Source: Sipunculus nudus
Taxonomy: Eukaryota > Annelida > Sipuncula > Golfingiida > Sipunculidae
DNA: 64,000 bases
Reading direction: 5' to 3'
NCBI GenBank assembly: GCA_026874595.1
Contig: CM049310.1
Span: forward strand, 28,071,058-28,135,057
Part shown: positions 51,589 to 63,235 of the stretch, piece after piece
Position numbering within the stretch: position 1 is the first letter of the stretch
Layout of the letters: every line of letters begins with the position of its first letter
The notes under the pieces: generated by a model
Told to the model about the DNA's origin: nothing
Database searches by the model: none
Seen by the model: the letters and a program-made list of their open reading frames with translations, nothing else
Position numbers and translations under genes: made by a program

Positions 51589-51976
51589 CCTGCTTTTGTG
51601 GCTCAGGGGTAGAGCGCAGGACTCAAAGCCGGGAGATCGTAAGTTAGAAACTCAGCCGAGGTAGTGAGATTTTTCAAGGTCGGCCCCCACCCTGGGTGAG
51701 CGCTCTGCAGGCTTAAAGAGCAGACTGTGCCCAACAGTCATGTTTCGCTCACCAACGAGTGCGCCTGTCGGGGGTTCCTCAGTGTTATGACCCAGAAATG
51801 GGGATGAGACACACCCAGGGCCCGCAGGAGTGAAACACCGAGCCTGGTTGACGCCAGCCTTTTCGCTTGTAAGCCCCTGTCACGTAGTCTGAAACCAGAA
51901 TGGAATTCTGCAGATGTACATAAAAATCAATTAAGGAAGCATTAAAAAAATGGAGGAAGTTACCCCCACCAAAAAA
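51589..51976 (+). mobile_element. tRNA-derived SINE, 388 bp, with 12-bp target-site duplication
   Basis: Flanked by perfect ACTTGCATATTC duplications (51577-51588 and 51977-51988). The head (GTGGCTCAGGGGTAGAGCGC) resembles a tRNA A box, and a degraded B-box position (AAGTTAGAAACTC) follows about 35 bp later. It has a unique body and an A-rich end. The intact duplication implies fairly recent insertion. Confidence 0.85.
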
Positions 51977-52425
51977 ACTTGCATATTCGACATATCATTT
52001 AAAGAGTTGTTACTTTTAGGGCTGGTATAAAATCGATTTGTATATAAACATTTTTTTCATTTAAATTTACTTTTATTGATTGAAATCAACAAAATTAATC
52101 ATGTCTTTTATTTTTGTAGGTTAAATTAACAGCATTTGTAATAAAGATTGTAAGGGCAGTAATAAAGTCATTAAGATGTGAACATTTGCAAATCTGATTT
52201 TAAACTGATCAGAATGATCATATGGCTACTATATGCCTACATACCCCCCCCCCCCCCCAACCCTAATCCTATAGAAAAAGTCTTTTGACTATCAGTTTTA
52301 AAAAAATCAATGTTTGGCATGTTAATCCCATACAACAATGCCGCATGGTAAGCTTACCACTGCTGTGTTCTTAAGCAATCTAACAGGGTGTATGAAAATA
52401 GATTTCATTATATTTTATCAATGTA

Positions 52426-54433
52426 CCGTAAAAGTCGTTGCAGAAGTCGCATCCTTATTACAAGTCGCACCCTGACTTTTAGGATCCCCCTTGGGAATAG
52501 CCGTTCAAGTTTAGTTTCAGGAAAAGTCCATAATATAGGTCGCACCTAGACTTCGGAGGCGTCCCAACCACCTGATACTTTTGGAATTTGAGTATCATTC
52601 CTTGCGATGCAAGACTACAACCAATGTCCCCGTAGTACTTTTGTGGTTTATAAACTAGATAAACCATTTAAACGTAATAATAATTGGACAGCTTTAATAC
52701 AATGCTTATATTTAAGGAATAACAACAGAATCTTAACATATAAAGTCGGGGTTCAGTTGTCAGGTAAGATTTGTACAGTGCCAAGTCAGCTGCGTCGGAT
52801 AACATTTTGTGCTGTGAAACGATGTCATTGTTGCCGTTTCTTACTAGGTTAAGTAACATTAGAATGCAAATATCAAGTTAAATGACTGTATTAATAAACT
52901 AAAAGAGTCTGAGGCAAAATACTATCACAATCGAGCAACTCTTTAATTTGTTAAAGATCGTCAAACGTAGGGTGGATTCATTAGACTATGATTAGTTTGC
53001 GTACGCGTGACGAGTCCCAATCCGTCGCATTGGGCATGATTTGAACTGACTTAAGACAACTGAAAGATGGAAAGAATAATTCAGTTTGAATTTATTCACC
53101 TAATTTCTTAAATGGGCTCTATAAAACTGAATTTATTATCCCTTCAATTAAGTGTTACAACTTACCATCTAGGCGCGGCACATGCACGGTATTACTGAAA
53201 TCACTGAAATATATGTCAGTCAACAGGGGGATAATGAACGCTTTATTGACCGGTCAGTTAACGTAAAATAAACAAAATTGAATTTACAGATATTATATTT
53301 ACTGGGACTAATGATTTATTTTTCTTGGATAATATCTGGTAAACCCAATTCCCATCGTTATCAGTGATTATATTCAAGTGGCTTGGATGTATGGCAAACT
53401 CAGCCGTGTTGAACCAGATCCGTCATGACACCAAACGGTGCCGGTTCCCGTGGAATTTAGGTGCGTATGTGGCATTTTAAGTAAATAAAATATATACCTA
53501 TATGGTGTTTGTTATTTCATTGTATTGATTAATGTGTCTTCATTAAAAAAATCACGAATACGTCAACGCACGATTGACCGTAATGCATGCGTTCCGCCAT
53601 ATTGTTGGGCATACGATCGTCCTGAAAGAGACACGGGTAACACTCGAAGCAAATCGTATATTTGTAGCTCACGTGAAACGTTATAACATTGTTATCCAAA
53701 ACGCTTGAAAACCACGAGATGGTGACAGTTACCTAATGGTTCTTAATATGAAAGTTTATAATTGTGGATATCAGTCACGAAAGGCTTAGTTGACATGGGG
53801 ATGTAAAGGTCATTGCACGGGTGACCCGGGGCTTGAACTTCCGCTACACGGCTTCAAAGGTCAGCTGGTATTCAGCGATCAACCGGGCAGGCAAAAGAAT
53901 TCACGACGTATGTGTAGTGGATCAAGCTTGAATGTGACGCAACTTTACATGCATAAACGGATATGGAACCGCGATTTTTTCATTATGGAAAGCATACCCA
54001 TATAGTTAAACGGAAAAAAATGTACATCAAAGAGCGGCAGACTGGCATATGCGTCAAATGGACTCATGATATAATAGTAACGCAGATTAGGAAGTGTCAC
54101 TTGAATGGCGACTTGTCAGAACGGGTAGGTCTTGAACTGGGCAAATTTAAAATTTGCATTTAATGTTAATAAAATGAAAATTACGTTAGTTCACAAAATA
54201 TAAAGCATAAGAGATGGTTAAAAGTGTAGATTATTAGGGAAAGACGTTTCACAAAGCACTGGTTAAAGGTATTGCCGATTATCGCTCAACTGACGTCGTT
54301 CCATGTACCGGGAAAGCTGACAGAAACGGGATAAGTACGTATTACAAGTCGCACCCCGACTTTGCTAGAAAATTCTAGTTTTTAGAATTCGATTTCCTAG
54401 TACAAGTCGCGACTTCTGCAATGACTTTTACGG
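52426..54433. mobile_element. TA-flanked DNA transposon with long terminal inverted repeats, about 2.0 kb
   Basis: It begins CCGTAAAAGTCGTTGCAGAA and ends with the inverted TTCTGCAATGACTTTTACGG, flanked by TA on each side. The inverted similarity continues inward as ACAAGTCGCACCCTGACTTT. Length and TA duplication fit the Tc1/mariner/pogo group. No transposase-like frame was recognised inside, so it is non-autonomous or heavily decayed. Confidence 0.82.
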
Positions 54434-54445
54434 TACATACAAAAT

Positions 54446-54722
54446 GGTGGTAGCCATGGTGTAATTTTAAGGTGCCGGGCTCATGATCGAGAGGTCATGA
54501 GTTCGAATCCCGGTCAGACCCTTAGGCAAGGTCCCAACCGCAAGTGTGCCTCTGTCCACCCTGCAGTAGAAATGGGTACCAGTAAATACTGGGAAGGTAA
54601 CCTGCGATGGGCTTGCATCCCATCCAGGAGGAGTTTAACTCCTTAGTCGCTTCACGCCACCAAATCCAGGATAAGCTCCGGCCTGATGAGCCATTAGGGT
54701 GTAAAAGCCCAGCAGACTTTTC
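54446..54722 (+). mobile_element. tRNA-derived SINE with conserved central domain, 11-bp target-site duplication
   Basis: Flanked by ACATACAAAAT (54435-54445 and 54723-54733). A good B box, GAGTTCGAATCCCGG (54498-54512), marks the tRNA-related head. The body carries CTGCGATGGGCTTGCATCCC, ATCCAGGAGGAG and GATAAGCTCCGGCCTGATG, a core typical of widely shared animal SINE central domains (Deu/Meta-type; exact class not determined). It inserted at the very edge of the TA-flanked transposon. Confidence 0.87.
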
Positions 54723-54733
54723 ACATACAAAAT

Positions 54734-55602
54734 AATGCAATATTGTAAATTAACAAGCTTTCCTGGGCTCGTAGTCAACTTGCTAACTCAAAACATCTGA
54801 AAAGTTTAAAATGACTGAGAGATATCTATAGGAGCCAAGCCTCAAAATTTATTTGGATGGCAGAGTTAATTTTAAAGTACCGGTAGGTATCACCGCCATA
54901 CAAAGCTTAAGCCAAATTTTAGGCTTACTTCAGATTGTCTTGGGATTTTGTCATAGTAGAATTTTATAACTTGGTGATTACTTTAAATTTTAAGTAAGAC
55001 ATGATGCAGGCGTATTCAATTATTCGATAAACTTTAAAAAATTAATTTTGATAAAATTTTATGACTTCTTACAGTGATTTAAATCATACCAGCCCTGGTT
55101 ACTTTTAATTACAGTTTATATAGCATACATGCAATCAAAATGTATAAAATAAGCTTTTCCAAAAAATGTCTTTATTATATATTTAACAGTTACATTGAAT
55201 TAAAATATATTCCATTTTAATATTTGACTTATTTCATGATTTATAATTAATGATAAAATTAACAGGATAGTTGTAGTGTACATTAAAAAATATGTATAAA
55301 CATTACTATTTGATGGTACCTCAATTTCGTATAGCATAGTGGGTGGGGGTATAATATCATTATTTTTAAGTAGACTTAAAGTTAAGAACATATTAATTTA
55401 ATGTCTTTAATTTATGAAAACTTATTCATTATAGGATATTTAATTATCCAAGATTTCAAAATATATCTTTAAAGGGTAGATGTTCTTTACTTTTTTAAAT
55501 GAAATGAAGAAAGTTTCCTTATATAATTAGATTTTCCATTCCAAATCCATCGTGATTCTTCTGTTTGCCGGTACAAGCATGTTATCCGAGCATGACGCCC
55601 AG
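54734..55602. other. Intergenic AT-rich sequence upstream of gene 2
   Basis: No gene, element terminus or strong repeat recognised. Confidence 0.4.
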
Positions 55603-55652
55603 CATCCAACATCCGACATCCGGGTTTTAGTCCGTACCATATAGGGAAAAGT
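55603..55652 (+). promoter_or_regulatory. Shared upstream motif, copy next to gene 2
   Basis: Read toward gene 2: CATCCAACATCCGACATCCG, GGTTTTAGTCCGTACC, then GGGAAAAGTT. It lies 60-110 bp before the gene 2 ATG and matches the motif upstream of the GPR107-like gene in gene-relative orientation. Confidence 0.5.
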
Positions 55653-55661
55653 TCAGTTTCC

Positions 55662-55763
55662 ATGGCACAAACGACGCCTCCCGTGATAACAAATTGGTGC
55701 TTTCTGTTCAGACATGCGCACTGTCTTCATCGCGTTGGGATTCATTGCAATATTCATCTTTAG
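55662..55763 (+). other. Upstream ORF overlapping the start of gene 2
   Basis: An ATG at 55662 opens a 33-codon frame, starting MAQTTPPVITNWC, that stops at 55761-55763. This is out of frame with, and overlaps, the gene 2 start codon at 55714. If transcription starts upstream of 55662 it could repress gene 2 translation. Alternatively the CTGTTCAG just before 55712 is a splice acceptor and this stretch is intronic. Confidence 0.35.
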
Positions 55764-55789
55764 CGCTATTCTTTCTTATATAAATCTAG
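55714..55789 (+). CDS. Gene 2 exon 1: N-terminus of an unidentified type II membrane protein (partial gene)
   Basis: The ATG starts 25 codons plus 1 nt ending at GTAAGT. It encodes MRTV followed by a hydrophobic stretch, FIALGFIAIFIFSAIL, then SYINL. A short N-terminal tail with one Arg before a single uncleaved-looking hydrophobic segment is typical of signal anchors of Golgi type II proteins such as glycosyl- and sulfotransferases. That is class-level inference only; no family was recognised. Phase 1 at the donor agrees with exons 2 and 3, which together keep an open frame. The gene continues past the window end. Confidence 0.65.
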
Positions 55790-56041
55790 GTAAGTGGAGG
55801 AATCACTCTCGATTTACATCTTTTTGAGCGATAATAGAGGCACATAGACGTACTAAATGCCCTCGTTTACTTGAATCTCAGTTACCCGAAATTCGCTTAT
55901 CCGGTAATTGAAAAGAGAACGAAATGTTCTTTCTTTTCGACAACTTGCGATTGGTAGCTATATATTGCCAGCATTATAACTGAAAATGTGTCATTAATGC
56001 ATTAGCCTGATTTAATTGGACTCAATAGACATTAGGCCCTG

Positions 56042-56120
56042 CCTAGTCCATCCCTGGACCCTTGTGTCCTATGTTAGACCTTCAGGTTAGACCTGGACAA
56101 GGGTCCAGGGATGGACTAGG
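56042..56120. repeat. Perfect 23-bp inverted repeat (hairpin)
   Basis: CCTAGTCCATCCCTGGACC plus CTTG (56042-56064) is exactly complementary to 56098-56120 across a 33-bp loop, and pairing continues inward with GTCC/GGAC past one bulge. It lies in intron 1 of gene 2, right before a MITE. Confidence 0.92.
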
Positions 56121-56136
56121 CCCTGCCATACTATAG

Positions 56137-56407
56137 TCCGTTTCATCCCCTCATGTCCGTCTGATTTTTGCAATGGAAATGACCTTGACCGCCATAAGTG
56201 GGTCTGATATGTTGTAATATGTAGACTGATTTCTCATATTTTCAGAAAATTCTGTTACTCAAATATGGCATAAGGTAGGAATTTAGTTACCTAGTTGAAA
56301 AGTAGGTTCTGTAATCCTCTCCTTAACACTATAATTGTTTCCCTTAAAATGTAACTATTAAAAATTTTCATAGCAAAAAACAGGTGGACATGAGGGGATG
56401 AAATGGA
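56137..56407. mobile_element. MITE with about 33-bp terminal inverted repeats
   Basis: The left end TCCGTTTCATCCCCTCATGT and the right end ACATGAGGGGATGAAATGGA are inverted copies, continuing inward to GATTTTTGC / GCAAAAAAC. The sequence just outside the left end, TATAG, recalls the W-family terminus (TATAGTCCGT). Confidence 0.8.
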
Positions 56408-56528
56408 TAATACTAGTAATGAGTCTGATAGCCATACATTGAGAGTTTCTACAATCTAAGCCTCAGGCTGCACACCACCCAGTGCCCTTGTAACCAAATG
56501 AACAGGTGTAACTATTATCCCATGCCAC

Positions 56529-57679
56529 TAGGGTTGGGCATAACCGGGGTTGTAAGCATAAAGCCAAGCCCAGTGGGTTATTCTGGGTAAACCCGGGTTT
56601 AATGGGTTTTATTGTTTTCATGGGCAATATGGTGTCAATTTAAAATTGAATATGATTATTTTCAGTGGTAAATATGGTTCTATGCTTTATATTTTGTCAA
56701 TATAATGCTACCTAATGGGCTATGTCTGATATACAATATTTAACATATAAAACATTTAATTATATAATAAATTTAACCCAAAAAAGGAGAAAATATCATG
56801 AATCTTTAGATGCAGTAAAGGTCTACAGCACCCGTACCCCGTGCCCAGCCTATCATTTCACTTTTTTTCAGTGAAAGTAGATTACTTTGTGGGTGTTTTC
56901 ACAAATTGATGTAGAAGTGGCCACTGGCTGTCATACTGGCCACTGGCTAACAGTGGATTGTACATGAACTCAGTAATGATCTGCATCAAAAGGGTATCAT
57001 AATCCTACCCTGATGATAATGATCATCCACCACAGGTAGGTTGATATTCAATTAACCATTACCTGCTGATTCAGCCACCCAGCTAGTGCTGTGCACACTG
57101 CACACCACCTCCTCTTATTGTTACCAGTATTTATGGCCAGGTTAAAGGAGGGCTGGTGCACTTTAAATTGTTAGCAAATGACCAGATGCAGATACCAGGG
57201 AGTTAAGGGTGGATGTGAAGGGGATTCTTCAGTAATCCTTATACAATTGAAACATCTCCTATCAGGCTGTCATGACTTGGTAGCTCCTATGTAACTATGA
57301 TTTCAATGCACCTTATCGAGTTATCTGTGTTCAATTGGACAACAATGCATCTTACAGTAAGACACTGGGTCAAAGGTGGCTTCCAAGCTGATGTTCTCAT
57401 AGCCATAAGGCTCTGATAAAGAGCTGTGACATTGAAAATTGATGACTTTGTTTATTTAAATTCATTTTTTAACTTAAATGTGTACAATCCAATTACATTT
57501 AAACAGTGATATCAATAAGTAAATATATGACAGGATACAGTATATACACAACCTAATAATTTAGAATTTATATATAAACACAAACAGTTTTAAGATAAGT
57601 CCATATGTGGGTTTTAAGACATTGTCCAACCCGGGTTATGAGTGGTATTACCCACCTGGGTATTACCCACCCAACCCTG
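56529..57679. mobile_element. hAT-like non-autonomous element, 1.15 kb
   Basis: The left end TAGGGTTGGGCATAACC and the right end GGTATTACCCACCCAACCCTG are inverted. Flanks CATGCCAC (56521-56528) and CATGCCAG (57680-57687) are an 8-bp target-site duplication with one mismatch. CAGGGTTGGG-type ends and 8-bp duplications are characteristic of hAT transposons. No BED-finger or hAT transposase is visible. Confidence 0.83.
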
Positions 57680-57975
57680 CATGCCAGCGCGTCACTCTTC
57701 AAAGTGGGCCTGTTAAACACAATGTAACAAAATACTGGCTTTCAGTCCCTTGAGTCAGTGAGGCTCCCAGTGGGGCATTCAAGTGCTCATACGACTGTTC
57801 GCCACTCTCCTAACTATACTGCTGGCCCAATGGAATTGGACTCTACGATGAAAAGTCAGTATCTTGTTAATAATACAGTTATATTTTTATTAAATTAGTC
57901 CGGACTGAAACCATAAAATGCATAGTTACTACCTTGTACAACGATATTAGGCCTGCGCCATTCCATTTAGTAGTA

Positions 57976-58929
57976 CAGTCAAACCTCATTGTGTTGAAGT
58001 CAAAGGGACCAGTGAATTTACTTCGACATATCCAGAGTTTGAGACAACCGATATTCATTATATTCAACCATCTTTAGCCTTATTTATTATCAATAAATAC
58101 TGCACATGTATACAGGGCCTATATTATATAGTTCTTACCAATTTTTGCAGGAAAGAACAACACAGAATTTATCATAAATTTTTTTTATTAATAAAAAAAG
58201 CGCACAAGTATCACCAAAAATAGGATCAGGAAAATCAAGAAGGTGAAATGGGAGCACATACAAGTATGAAAGCACACAAATCATCAAATGCAATCTGTGT
58301 CTTGGTCGTGCCACCAAGTTTTACCTGGACTAATCAAACTTGAGCAGGCCGCGACGCCATAGCCAACAGGACACAAACAATTTAATAGTGATTCACTAAG
58401 TGAAGCAGTATAATATACTCTATGGTACAAATAAGAGTCTGTCTGAAAGATCTCATCTTTCTCCCTCTTATAGAGATCTGTGTAGGTGTTTCCCAGACAC
58501 ATCAAAGGAAAGGATTCCAATTTGTTCGGTTTATTAATAACTTCTCATTTTTGAATTATGGCTTTATAGGCTGAAGAAGAAAGGCCTGATCATGACTATG
58601 TAATTTGGCAAACAGGTACACACCATTAATGAGTAAGATCCTTGCCGGTATTAATTATGTAAATGGTCATCACGGCTGTAGGTATGATTAATGGACCGTG
58701 CACAGCTGTTAAACAAACATTAAAGCGACATGACTTTGAGTTAAGCGGTAGAAATACTTGCTGGGAACCAACAAAACACATCAACACATCAGGTTTTTGA
58801 CACATCCGAGTTCGACACAAACAGAGTTAAGTTGTAAGGTTTTAACTGTTTTTTGCAGGGACTCCACATTCGACTTTGACACATGTGGGAATTCGACTTG
58901 ACTGAATTTGACACAACAAGGTTTCACTG
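57976..58929. mobile_element. pogo-like element, 954 bp
   Basis: It begins CAGTCAAACCTCATTGTGTT and ends AACAAGGTTTCACTG, flanked by TA. The interior terminal regions carry TCGACATAT / TTCGACACA-type motifs in inverted order, as in pogo-group MITEs. Its termini resemble, but are distinct from, those of the intron 5 Tigger element. Confidence 0.82.
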
Positions 58930-58931
58930 TA

Positions 58932-59964
58932 TTTAGCAGTTGATTTACATGTAACAGATCTATATGCAAGGGCCAGACTTATATACCAGGAACTTGCACT
59001 GTATGATTATCGGACTCGATATAAAGAGTTTTTATCATAGAATCCGATTCAATCAGGCTACTGAAGCATATGTATAGGTAATAAAGATTATTCCATGGCT
59101 ATACTACTATCTTTGTTAGGGCCCACTAGAAAATATGAAACCGGTTTCAGTTCTTGGAAACTGTTCACTTTATAATAGTGAAACCAAAACTGGTTTCAGC
59201 AAAACTATGAAACCATCTCCAGAGCAGGTTTTGGTGACAGTTACCAAAACTGTCCACTTGATAATTATTTTGGCATGATGGCGACATTAGGCCAAAATAG
59301 TGCAAATTTGTTAATTATTTTATAAATTTATCCTACTGATGGCTGTTAGAGTTTAACAGGCAATAATTGAGACCTGTATAAACAATTGTTCAGGAGTGTT
59401 TTGAATTGAATATTCTATACTTTAACCATGTACCGTAGTTAAAGATGAGACCCACATATTTTTTATTTTCATTGCCTTTGATATGTGGATATGTTATGGG
59501 ACACAGGGATAGAGTCTATTTTCATCTTAATTGCAATATAAATTGGCCTGTCAAAATTAATAATGATCTCAAAAGGTCTAAAAGTGCCCAGGCATGGATT
59601 TTTTAATTATTATAACATTATCATCATAATTTCATTTGATTTGATTAATTAATTTATGATATTATTATAATTTGTCCTGACAGGCCCGGGCGTGTGGAGA
59701 TGGGGAGGGAGGATTGTTTGTTAAGCCCGTAAATGTTCAGATCTGGTATGGGTCGGGGCCAGGTACTTGTTCCTCTTCCTGAACCTGTGCCTTGGTACAT
59801 AATTGACCTAACCATGAACTCTACGTGACCTAAATGACTTAATCACATATTCATTCAATGAATAATCATGAGTGGAGCAGTCACAAGAAACCAATCAAGT
59901 TACCGTTGGCAATGTAAACAGTCAACCACCTGACAAGCTCAAAATTTGCATAATTTGGGCAACT
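58932..59964. other. Gene 2 intron 1 sequence without recognised feature
   Basis: AT-rich. Around 59130-59260, GAAACCGGTTTCAG-type stretches form a weak palindromic patch. No element ends found. Confidence 0.35.
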
Positions 59965-60140
59965 CTCCAAAGCACCCGTTTCCACATGTTTTTCTGGGAT
60001 ATTTTTCACACAATGGAGGCAGTATAAAAGTTCTAGGCCAAAGGTTGCAGGAGCTATTCCACTGTGACTGCTGAGTGAATAATGTCTTACCTTGCACGGA
60101 ATTCATATGAGACAAGTAATCCAAATATGGCAAAATACTT
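59965..60140 (-). mobile_element. Decayed fragment of a W-family TIR element
   Basis: Minus-strand similarity to W2: CCACATGTTTTTCTGGGATA, GGCCAAAGGTTGCAGGAGCT, ATTC and TCTTACCTTGC, then ATATGAGACAAGTAATCCAA. It shows the family also landed in gene 2. Confidence 0.65.
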
Positions 60141-60599
60141 CACAATGATTGCGAAATATTGATCACTAGAGAACAGAGATATAGTAATTCCAGCTGATGA
60201 CGTCAGTTAGTGCAATATCATACATGACCAACCTTGTGATGTCTTTTAGTAGTCGCTATTGTCATACGCTTGGAAAACCTGCTGTGTAGGAGTGTTTTTG
60301 AGGCTCATTAGCATAATTAGGTCAAAGAGGTAGATCATGAGGGATTTGATGGTAAGGTCAATTCAGAGTACCTATACCTATGCCTTATTGTCACAAGTAT
60401 GAAGTATCTGGTACCTGTACCTGGGACTACAGTATCTGTGCCTGGCATAATGTACTCAGGTGTATGTTTGATACTGTAAATAGACAATTCAAGCTTAGGT
60501 CAAGTACAATGTACAGAGCTGTCACCCCTGTCGAGGTAGCTACCTATCACAGGCAGGGGTAACATTTTACTAAGGTTGCATCCCCGTGGCTTAAAGTAG

Positions 60600-60690
60600 A
60601 GTGGATTAGCTGGGTTGGTAGCGTGCTGGTCTACTCCACGGCTCCACACAGGAAGTTCATTGTGGCTGTGTCAGTGTATCATTACCAGCA
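60600..60690 (+). mobile_element. Possible tRNA-like SINE head
   Basis: TTAGCTGGGTTGGTAGCGTG resembles an A box. GGAAGTTCATTGTGG, about 45 bp later, could be a degraded B box. No target-site duplication found, so low confidence. Confidence 0.3.
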
Positions 60691-62823
60691 CAAAGTTAAT
60701 GGCAACCAGGCAAGGTTATGAATGGCGGTGCCCACATGCTCAATGTGGAAAATTAATCTCTACTATACACAACACTGGTGAAGAGTAAATAAGACACTAC
60801 TTTTTACGTAACAAAAGAATTGTTCCCACAAAGAACTCTCCACATCAGCCAAACAAAAGAAAAATGTTCCATGACCCCTGCATAAGTAAAAATTCATTTG
60901 CTCATTCTCAATCATTCCCCAGTGTGACTTTCTTCAGTTAATGTATAATTTATTAATACAAATATTTCTAATACAAATTTGAAAATTATAAGATACATAA
61001 TATTTGAGTATGTTAATAAATTTTTTATATGCACGTTTATGACTGGACATATTATGGAACACCCACTGTCTGCCTGTCTGTCCGTTCGGATTTGGTAAAA
61101 GGTCACCAGGCTACTTTGTGGTGTTACTGCAATAACTTACCAGGAACATGATGCACTTTGATGAAATTTAACAGAAATACTAACCAATACAATATCTTAC
61201 TTACAGTAAGTTCAATTCCTTGGAAAATCCATGCATGTTTAATGAAGTCAGATGTCACCAGAATTTGTTGGTGTTGTCATGGGTAACCAAAAATCTTATG
61301 CATTTACATGAAACTCATTATAAAAAATAATCAATACTAGAGTTTCTCACCTAAATTATAATCACCGAAAATTCAGGTATATTTAATGAGATCACAAGAC
61401 ATGTGCAATAAGCATATTATGCACCATTTGTGGTGCTCTTGTTCAGATCTTTATTAAGTACATTGTTACATTTACCAATTTTGTATTTTTTTCACTGTTA
61501 ATACAGGCTGTCCTATATTCTTGCAAGGTCTGTCCTCTATTTTTTTCTGAAGACATTAGAAGCAGTCATGTTAATACTGTTTAAAAATGTATTCTGCCAT
61601 TGTACTTAAACTTATTATTGCATATCTGGATGGAATGCATACAATTATCATTTGTTCAAATGTCTTTGAATTGATCTAAAATTATCTGCACCTGTACCCA
61701 AATACTTTCTGAAGTACCTGGAACAGTACGTGGCAATCTAAAAAGTACTTGTACATGTACCTAGGTCATAAGTAATGTAACATGAATGCCATTAAATCAT
61801 GCAAGACCATGTTAAGGTCACATGGAAAGGAAGGTATTACAATTGGGTGTAGAGTAATAATTAGTGCCACCTTATGGCAGAGAGAAATGTTATAAAGTAC
61901 TAAAAATGAGAAATATTATTAACAGCTCAATTATTTATAATCCTCCTTACAGTTCCTACAACATACACAGAAATATTATCTATGTACTTGCAATGTAGGG
62001 GGAACCCCCTCCACCACCTCCCAGGATCAGAGGGATATACTTTATGGTAGTTCAAATAGATTGTTTCGTAAACAGTAATTATCTGTGTAAAAAAGATTAT
62101 GGCCAACAGCTGGATTTGGAAACCACTGGCATGCTATTAGCTGTATTTAATTTATACTCCAGACATTCTTCAATTGATAAATGAATATTAATATGAATTT
62201 ATTAACATATACAGGGCTGTTTTGATGTACAATTTGTACTTCCTAAAGCCTAAAATACACTGACACATGTGTCATGCATTAAGCGTCATATCTGGAAAAA
62301 GTCAACCTGTCTATTTTTCACATGATGCGATCTTGCCACATGGGAATTCCGGATAATGACTTAACTTTAAAGAAGGTTTCCTCCCCAGCAGTCGCATTCT
62401 ATATTAAACTGCGAGTAAAATGTTTGTTATTATTTATTGAACTATAATTATTTATGTATATCTGGATAGAATAAAGCAATTAAGCAACACAGATATATAA
62501 ATATCATTAAAATTAGTGATTGAGTTATGACATATTTAGAACATGTTTGGTCTCAAACAGATACATATTTGTATACAATTAAACCAATGCTGATTATCAA
62601 GATTACTATTTTTACAACGATAAAAAATACAGCAGGTGCTTAGTAAATACCATCCAATTTGACACTTGTTGTGCTTGTTGTAGCCATGTTAGTGTGTTTT
62701 GAATTTGTTGCAAGCCACACACGTGACATGCTGTTAGTGTGTTTTTAAGTAAAACTCAAGAACATTCATTTTACTTACCAGTAGTTATCTTTGTCTCTGA
62801 CCAACATGTGTTTCATCTTTCAG
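60691..62823. other. Gene 2 intron 1, right part
   Basis: AT-rich. A stretch at about 61040-61440 (GTCTGCCTGTCTGTCCGTTC, CACTTTGATGAAATTT) has the look of an interspersed repeat but has no partner in the window. Otherwise nothing recognised up to exon 2. Confidence 0.35.
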
Positions 62824-62886
62824 AACACTTAAAGTATGAAACAGATTTCAGTGAGAAACATCAAGCGCATACAAACACACATCAAG
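62824..62886 (+). CDS. Gene 2 exon 2
   Basis: A 63-nt exon between TCATCTTTCAG and GTGAGT, phase 1/1. With the split Glu codon it reads EHLKYETDFSEKHQAHTNTH, then Q: a hydrophilic, His- and charge-rich stem segment as expected just after a signal anchor. It is supported by the splice signals and phase continuity only, without homology. Confidence 0.6.
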
Positions 62887-63203
62887 GTGAGTAAACTGAG
62901 TTTGGCATTAAAGCAACATAGTATCCTCTTCTTTCATGTGTATCAACCATTTTCGTGGAATACATGTTTTTCCATTATTATGGAAAGACTGTCTTAATAT
63001 TGGGCCTAGGGTCAACAGAAATATGGTGTTTTATGGCTGCATAAAAAAATGTACATACAGGAAGTGTCATGAACACACAGAAAGTTTCTGTAAAAAGAAC
63101 TTGAACAATGTGTTCTAAAACAAAAGAAGTTGTGGGCATAGACCATGTGTCTCTAAACCAAAAAGTCATGACTGATGAGCATTAACAATGTCCCTAAACA
63201 AAC

Positions 63204-63235
63204 AAACGACCCATGGGTCACGTCGCTCAGCTGAA
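63204..63235 (+). mobile_element. Family D 5' terminus in gene 2 intron 2
   Basis: CAAACGACCCATGGGTCACG then TCGCTCAGCTGA matches the left end of family D elements, with the GACCCATGGGTC palindrome. No right end is found before exon 3, so only the terminus is annotated. Confidence 0.6.

Noticed and set aside
51589-51670. Functional tRNA gene
   Set aside because: The A box-like sequence is followed by a degraded B box, the cloverleaf cannot be completed, and the block is the head of a SINE with target-site duplications.
53790-54163. Two overlapping frames inside the TA-flanked element, considered as transposase
   Set aside because: No helix-turn-helix or DDE/DDD-type motif spacing was recognisable, and the frames are short.
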